From Antedon mediterranea (lineage: Eukaryota; Echinodermata; Crinoidea; Comatulida; Antedonidae): DNA of 64,000 nt. Positions 42,995-54,840 of this stretch are shown in pieces. The notes beneath the pieces were generated by a model. It was not told the origin of the DNA. It did no database searches and saw only the letters and a program-made list of their open reading frames with translations. The position numbers were made by a program, and so were the translations under genes. The stretch lies in assembly GCF_964355755.1 (NCBI RefSeq), contig NC_092671.1, positions 4,415,001-4,479,000 of the forward strand. Direction: 5' to 3'. Each line of letters starts with the position of its first letter. Positions within the stretch are counted from its first letter, which is position 1.

Positions 42995-44040
42995 TTAAAC
43001 TGATTGTTTCAAATTAAATAAAAGTGTCTACAGTACATAACATGTGACGGTAATTGTAACCATAATATATGGTTATGGTTGCTTAAGCCTAAAAATAACG
43101 ATGATAGTAGTGGTTTGATAAAACTCAAGTCACCTTACAAAAACGATTTTGTAAATTCTACCGAATAAATATCCAGTTTAAGGAAGTTCAATTTATATAA
43201 CCAAAAATTAGCATACTATACTCTCCTGATTGCACTCGTAATTTAATTAATATAACTACTTTAGAATACGGTAGCGAACCGAATCGCAGAAATATATGGC
43301 GCAACCCAATGACGTAGACATAACCATCTTGTGATTGGTTACGTTGTGCACTGCCTGTTTCTTCCGTAGCCTATGTTCACGAAATTTTCTTCAAACATTA
43401 AAGTGTAAAATTTAAAAAATACAAAATAAGCATAAATGCTTATTATTATTACCTTATTTCAAGACTTTCTTCTTGGAAGGTAAACATTCTTGTCGTTGTA
43501 TGTCATAACATGGAAACCTGCAACGATGGTAATATCAAAGAACAAATAAATCCGATATCAAATCACTTTTAAAACACTGATGTAAATGCCACCGGGCCTA
43601 TGCCGGGCCAGGACAGGTTCTATTTATTTCATTAATTAGCGTCCGGCAGGATTTTATCATGTACATTTATTCACACAATTCACAATTACATTTAATATAT
43701 TTAATAGTATACCAAAAGAAGCGAGTGCTTTACAGTTTGGTAACCATTTAAATGGATTTAAATGTACAGTACATACATGCCAGACAGCATTCAACATTTT
43801 ACAGTGTTTATTCTTTCATGGTGTTATGAAGTACATGTTCACTTAATGTTAATTGGATATTTAATCGTTCGTTTATTATTTATTTATTCAATTCCAAAAT
43901 ATTGTTCTTATAAATCTAACATATTATAGTGTAACCATATAAGTGAACGTACTATTCATAAGGTTTGAAATGACAGAAATCATAATAATTACACAAGTAT
44001 CTCAAATGTAAGTACAGTAGCTTTACTTTCTTATAGTCTA
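42995..44040. other. Receptor F upstream and intergenic
   Basis: Bases 43000-43170 match 39893-40070 (AATAACGATGATAGTAGTGG, ACAAAAACGATTTTGT). The GAGGGCGCTC box of the other flanks was not found here. An interrupted inverted repeat near 43300-43350 brackets CCAATGACGTAGA and GATTGGTTACG, echoing the CCAAT/TGACG hairpin at 37677-37733. No gene. Confidence 0.45.
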
Positions 44041-44339
44041 TACCGTGCCCGCAGATCGTTCCCGAATAAACATAGTAAATTCAGCGTAAAAAACTGGCGA
44101 TTTCAAATGTACATACCACAGGACTAAAATACATGTTTACAGGAATAAATAAATAGACACGGTGATTCGTATGTAGTGAACTAAACTTAGCACCCTGGGA
44201 ATTACTTTCGAAAGAGAAAATGTCACAAAATGACTTTTTGATTCAAATTTAAACAAACCTAAGTTGTGTTTTGTGAATGATGGGGAAGAGGATGGGTGCA
44301 AAAAGAATCAATTTTTAAATATATTCTTTTATCCTCTCA

Positions 44340-45110
44340 GTAACGAAATATTTGTTTTATAAATAATGTACCACTAAACACAGTACAACATAATTTGTTG
44401 AAACTGTCACTGTCATAGTCGATTGAAATAGTAAAGGTCATGTAACGATACACCACTACGACGTTTATATTTTTGTTGTAATTATTAATTAATACAAACT
44501 TTGAGATGCAACTGTCAGTAACAAAATATTTGTTTTCATGTTTTATAATACCACTAAACACAATAAAACATAATTTGCTGAAACTGTCACTGTCATAGTC
44601 GATTGAAATAGTAAAGTACATGTAACGATACACCACTACGACGTTTATATTGTTTGTAATTATTAATTATTACAAACGTTGAGAAGCAACTGTCAGTAAC
44701 GAAGTATTTATTTTCATGTTTTATAAATAATATACAACTAAACACAATAAAACATAATTTGTTGAAACTGTCACTGTCATAGTCGATTGAAATAGTAAAG
44801 TACATGTAACGATACACCACTACGACGTTTATATTGTTTGTAATTATTAATTATTACAAACGTTGAGAAGCAACTGTCAGTAACGAAGTATTTATTTTCA
44901 TGTTTTATAAATAATATACAACTAAACACAATAAAACATAATTTGTTGAAACTGTCACTGTCATAGTCGATTGAAATAGTAAAGTACATGTAATGATACA
45001 CCACTACGACGTTTATATTTTTGTTGTAATTATTAATTAATACAAACTTTGAGATGCAACTGTCAGTAACAAAATATTTGTTTTCATGTTTTATAATGCC
45101 ACTAAACACA
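44340..45110. repeat. 184-bp tandem repeat within the element
   Basis: AAACTGTCACTGTCATAGTC recurs at 44401, 44581, 44765 and 44949, with periods of 180, 184 and 184 bp, and once more at 46579 after the nested insertion. Each unit has CATGTAACGATACACCACTA, TACAAACGTTGAGAAGCAAC and TTTCATGTTTTATAA words. The two central units are nearly identical, so the array has been homogenised recently. Minus-strand frames at 44337-45109 are repeat artefacts. Confidence 0.9.
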
Positions 45111-45111
45111 A

Positions 45112-46561
45112 TCTATATATAAATTTACGTAAGGGCAAAATTCGGTAAATCGCGCCTTACTTTTAGAATTTTTACTCGATGGTACATAAAGTTGGTTCGT
45201 ACTTTCGGTACCGATTTTAACCGCCTGATGTAACCCTGTTTACTAATTAAATTAAGTTACATAATTAGTTATTGCCAATTAAAACGAATTTAGGTTCAAC
45301 AATTTGCCCCAAATAGGGGTGTTTTCCGATCGTGGTATACACTGTCTAATGGATGTCCATCTTGAAAAATACACGCCACAAAAATGCGAGGAGGCTTCGC
45401 ATTTTCCTATCTCCTCCTACGATAATTGTTTTTAATAGCTGAAACCCGGTTGAACAGCTCGAGTACAGTATCATAATGTTGAAGACAGGCCGATTTTCTT
45501 AAAAAGATACTATTTTGATAGATTTAATATACGTTTATGCAAATGTATTGATTTGAAATGAATGGAACATTCCAATCTCTGTTCCACAAGTGTCTATTCC
45601 CTCAGGCGTCGTAAAGGCAAGTACTGTATACTCATAACAGAAACTCGATCCGTTTTTTTTTTCAATCTGTGCTGCAGAGGTTGGATATAGATATTTTTTA
45701 ACGGATAATGAGCTAGCGTTTTCAGTCGCCGTATATTATGTACCGTACAAATCTTTATTATTGCAGTTAAACCACCCACGTGACATCATCACCCTTCCCT
45801 CACTGGCATGAGTAGCGTTGTAAAGCCAGTAGAGGATAGGCCTACGGTGCATCACATGCCCTAACGCAGAACAACTTTGGTGGGTAGGGTTAGGAACCAA
45901 CTTAAGTATGAATTGGTTCTAAGAAACAATTGAAACCCATTAGGCCTACTAATTAAGTTGAGTTTGATAATTTAATATTTATTACTCGAATTTATGGTTT
46001 GCCACGAATAGGAGTGGTTTTCACAAATTGTTTTACATTATATAAACATATTATAAACGTCGTAGTGATGTATCGTTACATGTACTGTACTATTTCAATC
46101 GACTAGGACGGTGATAGTTTCAACAAAGTATTACATCGCAATGTTTTACTGTGTGGTAGTGGTATATTATTTGTAAAACATGAAAACAATTAATATTTCG
46201 TTACTACATGGATAAAGAATATATTTAAAAATTGTTCCTCTTTGCACCCATCCTCTTTCCCATCCCTCAACCCTAATATTACATACAAAACAAAAATTAA
46301 GTTTGTTTAAATTTGACTTAAACAATTGGTCTCATTTTGTGACAAGTTTCTCTTTCGGAAGTAATTCCCAGGGTGCTAATTTTAGTTCAGTACATAAATC
46401 ACAGTGTCTATTTATTCGTTCCTGTAAATGACATGTATTATTGTCCTGCGGTACGTACATTTGAAATCGCTAGTTTTTTAACGCTGAAATTATTATGTAT
46501 TCGAGAACCATCTGTGAGCACGACCTAGATGGTACGCGAGCGAAGCGAGCGTACCATCTAG
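45112..46561 (+). mobile_element. Helitron-like element, nested, complete ends
   Basis: A 1,450-bp insertion starting TCTATATATAAATTTACG and ending in CTAG. The last 37 bases form a hairpin with 13-bp perfect arms (CTAGATGGTACGC, 46525-46537 and 46549-46561). It lies precisely between A (45111) and T (46562). The uninterrupted repeat unit at 44551-44575 reads ACTAAACACAATAAAACATA across the same point. TC start, CTRR end, 3' hairpin and A^T insertion without duplication are Helitron hallmarks. A hairpin that includes the terminal CTAG is closer to the Helentron/HINE type. Non-autonomous. Confidence 0.9.
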
Positions 46562-47223
46562 TAAAACATAATTTGTGGAAACTGTCACTGTCATAGTCGA
46601 TTGAAATAGTAAAGTACATGTAACGATACACCACTACGACGTTTATATTGTTTGTAATTATTAATTATTACAAACGTTGAGAAGCAACTGTCAGTAACAC
46701 CAATTTACAGTTAGATATGTTCGCTTCAAATGGCGATCAAAAAAAATATACCTAAAGATTATCCCCCCAAGGCCCATAATATTTACCTACTTGTTTTATA
46801 CCAAATATTTATACTGGAAGACTGAGAAATTGGAATGTTCCATTTATCGTTAATCAATACGTTTGTATAAACGTTTATTAAATCTATCAACTTAGTATTT
46901 TTTTTAAGAGAATCTACTTGTCTTTAACATTATGATGCTGTACTCTCGAGCTGTTTAACCGATTTTCAGCTATTAGAAACAATTATCGTAGAAGAAGATT
47001 GCGAAGCATTCTCGTATTATTGTGTGCGGGTATTTTTCAGCATGGACATCCATTAGACAATGTATAGTGTATACCATAGAAAAAACCCTATTTGGGGCAA
47101 ATCGTTGAACCTTAATTCGTTTCAAAAAATTAAAATTAGTTCCAAACGTATGAACCAACTTACCACCGAGTAAAAATTGTAGAAGTAACGCGACTTTTGC
47201 CCTTACGTAAATGTATATATAGA

Positions 47224-49340
47224 TGTTTAGGCCTATACTATTTATATTAGTAGGTAGTTAAACCAAAAATGATTTCAAAGGAATTTACAAGGAGGTACAA
47301 GAAGGAGCTTGACAATCATATCATATTTCTAATGACGAAAAAACACCAGAAAACAAATATTATTGTTGTTGTTCATCCTAAAAAGCAATCACTAAGCAAT
47401 CTTTACACCGAAAACCAAGACATAAATATTGAACAGGAGAATAAGTTGCTATTCTTCAGTCAGAACTGGAAATAAAGAACAGGCCTTGGAAGCTTTTGCA
47501 AGAGACGACCATTTCCCAGACGACAGTGAAATAAATTAGGTCCTACACCAAACATGCAAATCTCATTACTTTGTATTTATCTTGATTGTATTAAAATAAA
47601 TTGTGCTGTCGCACAACGAAATGTAAATGAGAACGTCAAAATAGGTGTCAGACCAATAATTAAAATAAAACATTAAAATTAGGCCTGAAAAAAATGACAA
47701 TAATGTGGAGATGCAAAATAAAATAAGAAAAAGCTAAATCAAAACAATAAAGTCAAACAGCCAGAACAAATTAAAGACATTTGAATTTTAAAGATAGAAT
47801 TAATTTATTTTATTTAATTTTAATTTTATTTCATTTTTTAGAATTTTGATGTGATGTCTCACAATAGGCCTATTTCACTTTGATCAAAAATTGGTGAACC
47901 GTTTTTTGTTGTTGTTGTTTTTTAAAAGTGAAATCATTTATCTTTTCTGCATGTTTTAAGCATTCGTGTTTTTTACACTATAATACTGTATTATTTGCGT
48001 TGAATTTGTGAAATTTGGTTTTTAAATTATAATTCTTGCTTATAGAATTAAATGAAAACAAGATAGACATTCACATATTGATTTTTCTTATTGTGTTATT
48101 TTATTGTATTTACATAATACAATACAAAAGACAATATATAATTTACAACTTCATTATGTGTGACAAAACAAACTTTCTGTCTTGCCTTAAGATATTATAA
48201 TATAAATTCTTACAGAATTTAATAAAAACAAGATATACATTTAAATATTGATTTTTATTCTTATTGTACATTGTACTGTATATTACATAAAATCATGTCA
48301 ATACATAAAACAATATATAATTTACAAATTCAATATTTGTGTGTGACAAAACCGACTTTCTGTAAGCCAAGAGCATGACTTTATATATTGTAATATAAAT
48401 GTTATAATGTACTTAAGTTATGTTACCATGACGCGTTACTATATACACTCATCTATTTATGCCTATGCATACATTGTATACTGTATTGTATTATGCCGGA
48501 TACCCGAACCTACAAATCTAATAGTAAATGTTAACATTATTCAATGGTGAAAAATATCATTTAATAGACTGTTGTTCCTATATTCTGTCAACACGTTCGG
48601 TTATATGTTACATATTAAATATAAATGTAAAATTGTACATTTGTGTAAGTTCTGTGTACGTGTGAATCCGGCATTAGTTTGTTCCTAAACGAAAAGAATT
48701 CTCATTAACAACCTGTTTTCTACCACACAGTTCATTTAAATCTTTCTTCTTTTTCTTTTTTAAATAGATTACAACCGTAAATGTGTGTAACAAATAAATA
48801 AAAGTGTTCTAATTCCGGTTATCTCTTATATAAATTGAAAATGTTTTGGATTCAAAACAATTTATATTCTTATATTTTATTCATGATGTGTATGTTTTTA
48901 TATGTGCAATATGTTATGTTATGATATGATATGTAGTGTATAGAAAGAACATTTCTGATATTTTATATTAGACAAATAAATGCTGTAATTCATTCATTCT
49001 GGGAGACAGTTTACAGCAATTGGAGACAATCAACAAGGACTACCGACGTTATGTGCATTGTTTGTTGCTGTTCCACTGATTTTACTATACTTTAGTTGAT
49101 ATCCTATCTGAAGTTTAGCGAACAGCCCGATAGCCATATTCACCTTCAGGATGAATCTTCTCAGCAAGGACTTTTTATTTCTTACGCATCCAACAGCGAG
49201 GAACTCGCCAATTACAAGATGATCATTCTTATAAAATAATAATTAAGCGTTTATGTTTTGTGTAATAATACAATATAGTACTTCTTTCAGCACAGTTGGC
49301 CTATTATACTATTTTCAATGGTGAAACATCATTTTCTTAA
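47224..49340. other. Intergenic, AT-rich, one local duplication
   Basis: A segment of about 170-180 bp is duplicated side by side: 48042-48190 and 48208-48365 share AACAAGATA-ACATT words, ACAATATATAATTTACAA and GACAAAAC-ACTTTCTGT. A plus frame at 47269-47475 (MISKEFTRRYKKELDNHIIF at its start) has coding-like composition and is followed in another frame by EQALEAFARDDHFPDDSEI. It might be an exon or transposon remnant, but I cannot identify it. Confidence 0.4.
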
Positions 49341-49350
49341 TTCTTTTGCA

Positions 49351-49523
49351 GAAAACGTCAACAAATGCTTGTCTGAAACTAGTATTTACTACATTATATA
49401 TTACAGGAGTTACAGAAGAATTTAAGTATGTTCAAAAAGCCAAGAGACATCAGATCCAAGAATATTTAAAAAGTTTAATAATGCGAACATATAAATCGGT
49501 GTCATGCAGAGAACATAAATGGC
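49351..49523 (-). pseudogene. Receptor pseudogene, 3' part (TM6-TM7)
   Basis: Antisense receptor words: CAACAAATGCTTGTCTGAAA, ACTACATTATATATTACAGG, GAAGAATTTAAGTATGTTC. A large internal deletion follows, then CATATAAATCGGTGTCATGC and GAGAACATAAATGGC. The closest relative by eye is receptor D (31930-32110). It is cut at 49523 by a LINE and continues at 51012. Confidence 0.85.
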
Positions 49524-50995
49524 TGAACAAGTATTAAATATGTGGAAACTTACTTACTCACTTACTTTGTTTTGGAAAAGCAACTATTATTAAGTCACTG
49601 TTTCTCCTGATATTCACGTATGTTTTCTCAAATTTACCAGACCCATCCGATTGTTTCCTTCAAGATATTCAAAGTAAAATATTTAAATGTATATGGAACG
49701 GAAAGCCCGATAAATTCAAAAGAAAATTCATGCTTAACAATTTTGACGAAGGAGGGTTAAAAATTCCCCATATTAAGAGTTACTGTACATCTCTCAAATC
49801 ATGTTGGGTGAAAAGATATCTTGATGGAAATCAATCCAAGTGGAAAGTGTTTTTAAAAAGTAAGATTAAAGAGGTTGGAGGAAATATTGTTTTCGAAACC
49901 AACTTTTCTAAATCTTCAAACATATTAAAACAATTTGAAAGGTTCCATAAAGATATACTCTCTGCGTGGAGTGAATACATTTTTGTAGAACCGTATACGA
50001 TAGAGGACATCTTAAATCTATCTTTATGGAACAACTCATGTTTGATAAAAGAGAATTTAAAGTTGAAAAAAGTTGGTTGGTTAAAAATGTAAACTATGTA
50101 AAAGATATCGTGAACAAAGAAGGGAAAATATTAGAACTAGACGAATTTAACCAAAAATATAATTTTAAACCAGACTTCTTATTATATCACCAGATTGTAA
50201 ATTCAATTCCAAAGCTCTGGAAACAGAAATTAATTGAACAAGGTGTAAACACAACTAATGAAGTTGAATCTAAATTACAGACATTCATTTCTGTGAAAAC
50301 GAGAAATTGTCATTATATTTATAAAAACATTATATTAAAAAATGTTGAAGAGCCAATTGGAATTGAATCCAAATGGGAAAAGGAGTTTGACAACAAACTT
50401 GATTGGAACAACCTTTTCTCAAATTTACACGCCTGTACAAATGACACTAAGCTAAAAAATGTTCAATTTAAATTTATTCATCGTATAATTTATACAAATA
50501 CAATGCTCTTTAAGATGTCAAAGGTCGATTCACCTATGTGTAGTTTTTGCAAGGAAAAGCAGGAAACACTTCTACATATGTTCTTTGAATGTGATCTCAT
50601 GGTAAAGAAAATATGGGAAAATGTAAAACAATATATGTATCGAAATATCAACAATAACTTAATTATCACCAAAGAAAGTATATGTTTTGGTTTTGGAAAA
50701 ACACACAGTGATGCAAACATTTTAATTTTAATTACAAAGTGGTACATATTTAGTTGCAAAATCAAAAAACAATTACTTAATTATAATCATTTATTTCACA
50801 TTTACCAAAAATACAAAGCAACCATATTATTAACAAAATGATTATTATAAAGTGTATTTTTGCGATACATTATTTTTTTTTTCTTAAATTTCATTACTCT
50901 CTTATTTTTGAGAGAGTATTATATCGTTTTAATGGTTACGTTACCTTTATATATTAATGTTGTATTATGTATGTGTTAGGGTTAGGGAAAAAAAA
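49524..50995 (+). mobile_element. 5'-truncated L1/Tx1-like LINE with 16-bp target duplication
   Basis: Flanked by the exact 16-bp direct repeat AGAGAACATAAATGGC (49508-49523 and 50996-51011). It encodes the C-terminal part of a reverse transcriptase polyprotein: IFKCIWNGKPDKFKRKF, FDEGGLKIPHIKSYCTSL at 49740-49800, then in a shifted frame NVQFKFIHRIIYTNTMLF. A zinc-knuckle-like MCSFCKEKQETLLHMFFECD follows at about 50535-50600. The frame shift is near 50030. The 3' end has TTAGGGTTAGGG followed by an A tail. The GGLKIP block is typical of the L1/Tx1 group (from memory). Confidence 0.9.
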
Positions 50996-51011
50996 AGAGA
51001 ACATAAATGGC

Positions 51012-51315
51012 GACCGTCACAAAAACTGTCTAAAGTATTGTTCTCTCAGATTTAGAACGTGGGTCGGTCTCGCGTGAATTTATTGTTATGTTATTTCGGG
51101 ACTTTAGAAAATAAGCGAATATAAAACCAAAACAACCACAATTAACACCATAGTGATAACAGATTGTAGTATCCAATACATTGAACATAATTTGTTGTAA
51201 CTTAGCTTAATATGACAAATGTTATCTAGATTTGATATGCCTTTATAAATATCAGGCCAGGGAAGAATGAACAATGACAACTTCAAAACCAGAGAAAGTA
51301 TCATAATTATTATGA
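51012..51315 (-). pseudogene. Receptor pseudogene, middle part (ECL2-TM6)
   Basis: Continues the receptor broken at 49523: GACCGTCACAAAAACTGTCT (TM6), TTCTCTCAGATTTAGAACGT, the TM5 region and the loop-2 motif at 51236-51275 (TTTGATATGCCTTTATAAAT, then CAGGCCAGGGAAGAATGA). The frame is broken. It stops at 51315, where a Helitron-like element begins. TM1-TM4 were not found beyond it. Confidence 0.85.
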
Positions 51316-52949
51316 CTAGATGGTACGCTCGCTTCGCTCGCGTACCATCTAGGTCGTGCCCACAGATGGTTCTCAAATACACAGTAATTTCAGCGTAACA
51401 AAACTGGCGATTTCAAATGTACTATTATATAATACATTATCGTTTACAGAAACGAATAAATAGACACGATGATTTATGTAGTCAACTAAAAGTAGCACCC
51501 TGGGAATTACTTCCGAAGGAGAAACTTATAACAAATTGAGACAAATTTTTGATTTGGACTCATTCCTAAAGAAACCCAATTTGTTTTGTATGTAACATTA
51601 GGGTTGAAGGATGGGAAAGCGGATAGGTACAAAGAGGAAAACTTTTCAAATAATATATTCTTTATCCACTCAGTAACGGAATATTGTTTTCATGTTTTAT
51701 AGGCCTATAAATAATATACCTCTAAATACAGTAAAACATTTGCGATTTAATACTGTATTAAAACAATCACTGTCAAAGTCGATTGAAATATTAAAGTACA
51801 TGTCACGATACACCACTACGACGTTTATATTTTTGGTAATTATTAATTTTATTTATTTTATTTTATTTTATTTAATTTTCAGGCAAACATACATGACAAC
51901 ACAGCGGTGCAGCACCCTGAGGATTGCCATGAGTGCAAAGCACTATCGAGATGGCTCTCCATATACTGCACTAGAACATATAAGACAAACATATACACAA
52001 GATGCTCTACATAGACAAAGACTTATTATTAAGTCTTTGGGAGTGGAGTTGTAAATTGTCATGAGAAAAAAACCCTGACATATGACAGGACTTGAACCCA
52101 GGACCCTTAGATTGGTAGCCAAGCATCATAACCACCAAGCCACAGCTCCACTATCGTTAATTAATTAATACAAACGTTGAGAAAGAACGGTCAGTATAAA
52201 TTTCATTTGTATATAATAATGTGTTTATATATCTAACAGTAGAGCCTATCCACAATCTCAGTAATAAAGTTTATTTGTATATATTTTTATATTACATCTA
52301 ACAGTACGAACATTCACAGTAAGAAATGTTCGATTCAAATGAGGACCAACAATAGTTAATAGGTATTTACAGTATTGTCAAAGTATTGCAAGTTTATTCT
52401 CAAAGGGCCCATATTTACCTACCGTATGTGTTTAACCAAGGGCTCACAAATTTACCTACTTGTGTTAAACCAAACTCTGGCAGACTGAGAGATTGAGATG
52501 TTCCATTTATCGCAAATCAATACATTTGTATAATCGAAATTAAATAATCAAAATAGTATTTTTTAAAGAAAATCGGCCGGTCTTCAACATTATGATGGTG
52601 TACTCTAGCTGTTCAACCAGTTTTCAGCTATTAAAAACAATTATCGTAGGAGGAGATAGGAAAATGCGAAGCCTCCTCGCATTTTTGTGGCGGGTATTTT
52701 TCAAGATGGACATCCATTAGACAGTGTATACCACGATCGGAAAACACCCCTATTTGCGGCAAATCGTTGAACCTAAATTCGTTTTAATCGTCAATAACTA
52801 ATTATCTAACTTAATTTAATTAGTAAACAGGGTTACATCAGGTGGTTAAAATCAGTACCGAAAGTACGAACCAACTTTATATGCCATCGAGTAAAAATTC
52901 TAGAAGTAAGGCGCGATTTACAATTTTGCCCTTACGTAAATTTATATAC
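51316..52949 (-). mobile_element. Helitron-like element, third copy
   Basis: In minus orientation it ends with CTAG plus the hairpin arms CTAGATGGTACGC / GCGTACCATCTAG (51316-51352). The body matches 9831-10150 and 44041-44340 (GGTCGTGCCCACAGATGGTT, AATTACTTCCGAAGGAGAAA). At the other end, CCTTACGTAAATTTATATA (52929-52948) is the 5' terminus with its last bases replaced where a LINE tail abuts. It holds one 184-bp-type unit, interrupted by a SINE. Confidence 0.85.
51848..52153 (-). mobile_element. tRNA-derived SINE
   Basis: Minus strand head at 52083-52152: GAGCTGTGGCTTGGTGGTTA (A-box-like) and GGTCCTGGGTTCAAGTCC (B-box), with an anticodon-type stem CTTGG/CTAAG. Then follow a body of about 200 bp (GGGTGCTGCACCGCTGTG, ATGGAGAGCCATCTCG) and an AT-rich tail (TAAAATAAAATAAAATAAAT). 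It interrupts the repeat unit of the surrounding element at TAATTATTAATT; TTAATT-type words on both sides are consistent with a target duplication. The plus frame at 51692-52054 is an artefact across it. Confidence 0.8.
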
Positions 52950-54560
52950 TTCTTCTTTCCCTTTTCAGGGAATTTATTGGTTCAAAGTATACTGGCCTTT
53001 GGCCCTAATACAAACAAATACAAATTAACTATAACTTAAGATAATGGTTTCTTCTTTCAAAAGCAAAGTAGACGTATTTTCCTAAATTATAAGTAAAATT
53101 TGTGTTGGAAAGTAATAAACAAAGCTTATTAATAGAAGGAAAAACACGAATAAATCTTGGAATAAAACTTTTTCTTAAATCATTGTAAAATGTGCATTGC
53201 AAAATAAAATGATATTCATCCTCAACAATGTTCTTTTTACATAATTTACACGTTCTCTTATATCTTTCTACACCCTCCCATCTGCCCTTTTCAATTTCTA
53301 GCTCTAATATCCCTAAACGTAACTTAGTTAATAATCTTCTTTGTTTAAAATTAATGATGTTGGTCAAGTGATAACTTAAACATATTTCTTTTTTATAAAG
53401 AGAAAAGAGCCTTAACTTATTATGTGAACTAAATTTTTGAATGCATTTTTGTTTTTCAATATCACATAAGCGCAACTTAAATTCTCTCAAAAATAAACCT
53501 TTACTATTAACATATTGTTGTAACCATATATAACCAAAACCAGTAGAAAAGAGTAAGTGTTTGACCTGTTGTGCCCAACAATTCTCATTACGGTTAACTT
53601 TTCTAAGTTGAAACTCATAACACTTAAAAATGAATCTGTCATGATCTAAAGTAATAATATGTAACCAAAATCTTATAACTGTAACTAAACAATCCACAGA
53701 AAGTGGTAATCTACCTAACTCAGAAGTAACAGCGGCATTTGGTGCATTTTTTCCAACTTGCAATAAATATCTACAAAATTTAGTATGTGTTTTTTCTATA
53801 ATGTTTGTGCTATCTGACATTCCCCAGATTTCGCTTCCATACGTTAAAATAGGAAGTATTTTCACATCAAAAATATGGTTCCATGTATTAATTGGAAGAA
53901 AAGATAAGTTACGATAAATGAATGATTTTAAGCAGAATAAACTTTGATTTGCTTTTTGTTGATTATGTTGCATTGAGTTGTTCCATGCACCATTTGAACT
54001 AAAAATAACACCAAGATAATTATACGAATTAACAATTTTTAATTGAATATTTTTATACTTCCATTTTTCAATGTTCCTTAAATTGCGGCCATTTTTAAAA
54101 ACCATAATTTTGGATTTTGTAGTGTTTACAGTAAGTTTCCAAGTATCACAATAAAGTTCAAGTTTATTTATTAATTTTTGGAGACCTTTCACCGTATCAC
54201 TAACAAGCACTAAGTCATCTGCATAAAGAAGATGATTCATATGACAATCTCCAATTTGAATGAAATCGTTTACCTGATTAAGTATACCACTCAAATCATT
54301 AATGTAAATATTAAAGAGTAAAGACGACAACGGAGAACCTTGTTGTACTCCAATCGAACAATTAAAAGATGGACTAAGTTTGTTGCCAATTTTAACATGA
54401 GCAGATAAGTTTTGGTATAAGGAATTTATTATGTGTAACATTCTGCCTGAAACACCGATACATTTCAACTTATGTAGTAAAAGTGTATGATTTATAGAGT
54501 CAAAGGCACGTTTAAGATCAACAAAACAAACAAACATCCTACCCCGCTTTTTATCGAAGT
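52950..54560 (-). mobile_element. 5'-truncated LINE with reverse transcriptase frame
   Basis: A 502-codon open frame (53029-54537) on the minus strand starts inside the reverse transcriptase. It has FVDLKRAFDSINHTLLLHKL, GVQQGSPLSSLLFNIYINDL and LYADDLVLVSD with the catalytic YADD, then TVNTTKSKIMVF, SYNYLGVIFSSNGAW and PILTYGSEIWG. A cysteine-histidine motif CKLCKKNIVEDEYHFILQC sits near the C-terminus. The 3' end (GGGCCAAAGGCCAGTATAC, ending in AAGAAGAAG) lies at 52950-53000. Endonuclease and 5' parts are missing. The unbroken frame suggests a fairly recent insertion. The clade is uncertain (I/Nimb-like or similar). Confidence 0.88.
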
Positions 54561-54840
54561 ATTTAGAGATGAAAACGTAAATTTATATATTGACACTATA
54601 TATGAATATCAGTGTTTGAATTTTGTTTGTTTTTGTGATGGAAACATTATTGTCCCCTTAGTAGGGATTGAATCAACCGTTTGACACACTTAAAAATGTC
54701 CATGTCCTCTTAAAAAAAAGGCTGGCCGTAGTTTTAAAACATATATTGCCTCTAGTTTTTTAAAAACAAAAACAAAAATAAAAATATTGACAATCACTCA
54801 CAAGTTTGCTTAATTCGGCCTATCTATCTAACTAAAGTGT
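54561..54840. other. Short intergenic stretch
   Basis: No gene or recognised repeat. The 65-codon frame at 54487-54684 overlaps the LINE antisense and is not supported. Confidence 0.45.

Larger units (their letters stand above)
44041..47223 (-). mobile_element. Helitron-like element, outer copy (interrupted)
   Basis: In the minus direction the 5' terminus is TCTATATATACATTTACG at 47223, preceded by A. The opposite end at about 44041-44075 keeps GTGCCCGCAGATCGTTCCCG, but the terminal hairpin is worn away. The body includes the 184-bp repeats. It is split between 45111 and 46562 by a second, plus-oriented copy. No Rep/helicase sequence. Confidence 0.8.

Noticed and set aside
44337-45109. Three similar minus-strand frames (MVYRYMYFTISIDYDSDSF type)
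   Set aside because: They are translations of the 184-bp tandem repeat inside a transposon. Similarity among them reflects the repeat, not a gene family.
45112-46561. Receptor gene captured by the Helitron-like element
   Set aside because: No receptor-derived sequence was found inside any of the Helitron-like copies; they sit next to or inside receptor DNA but do not carry it.
47269-47530. Possible small gene (68 codons plus a second frame)
   Set aside because: No domain recognised, the two pieces are in different frames, and it directly follows a transposon end. It was kept only as a remark in the intergenic entry.
51104-51382. 92-codon minus frame as a small receptor
   Set aside because: It is the broken middle of a receptor pseudogene joined to the hairpin end of a transposon.
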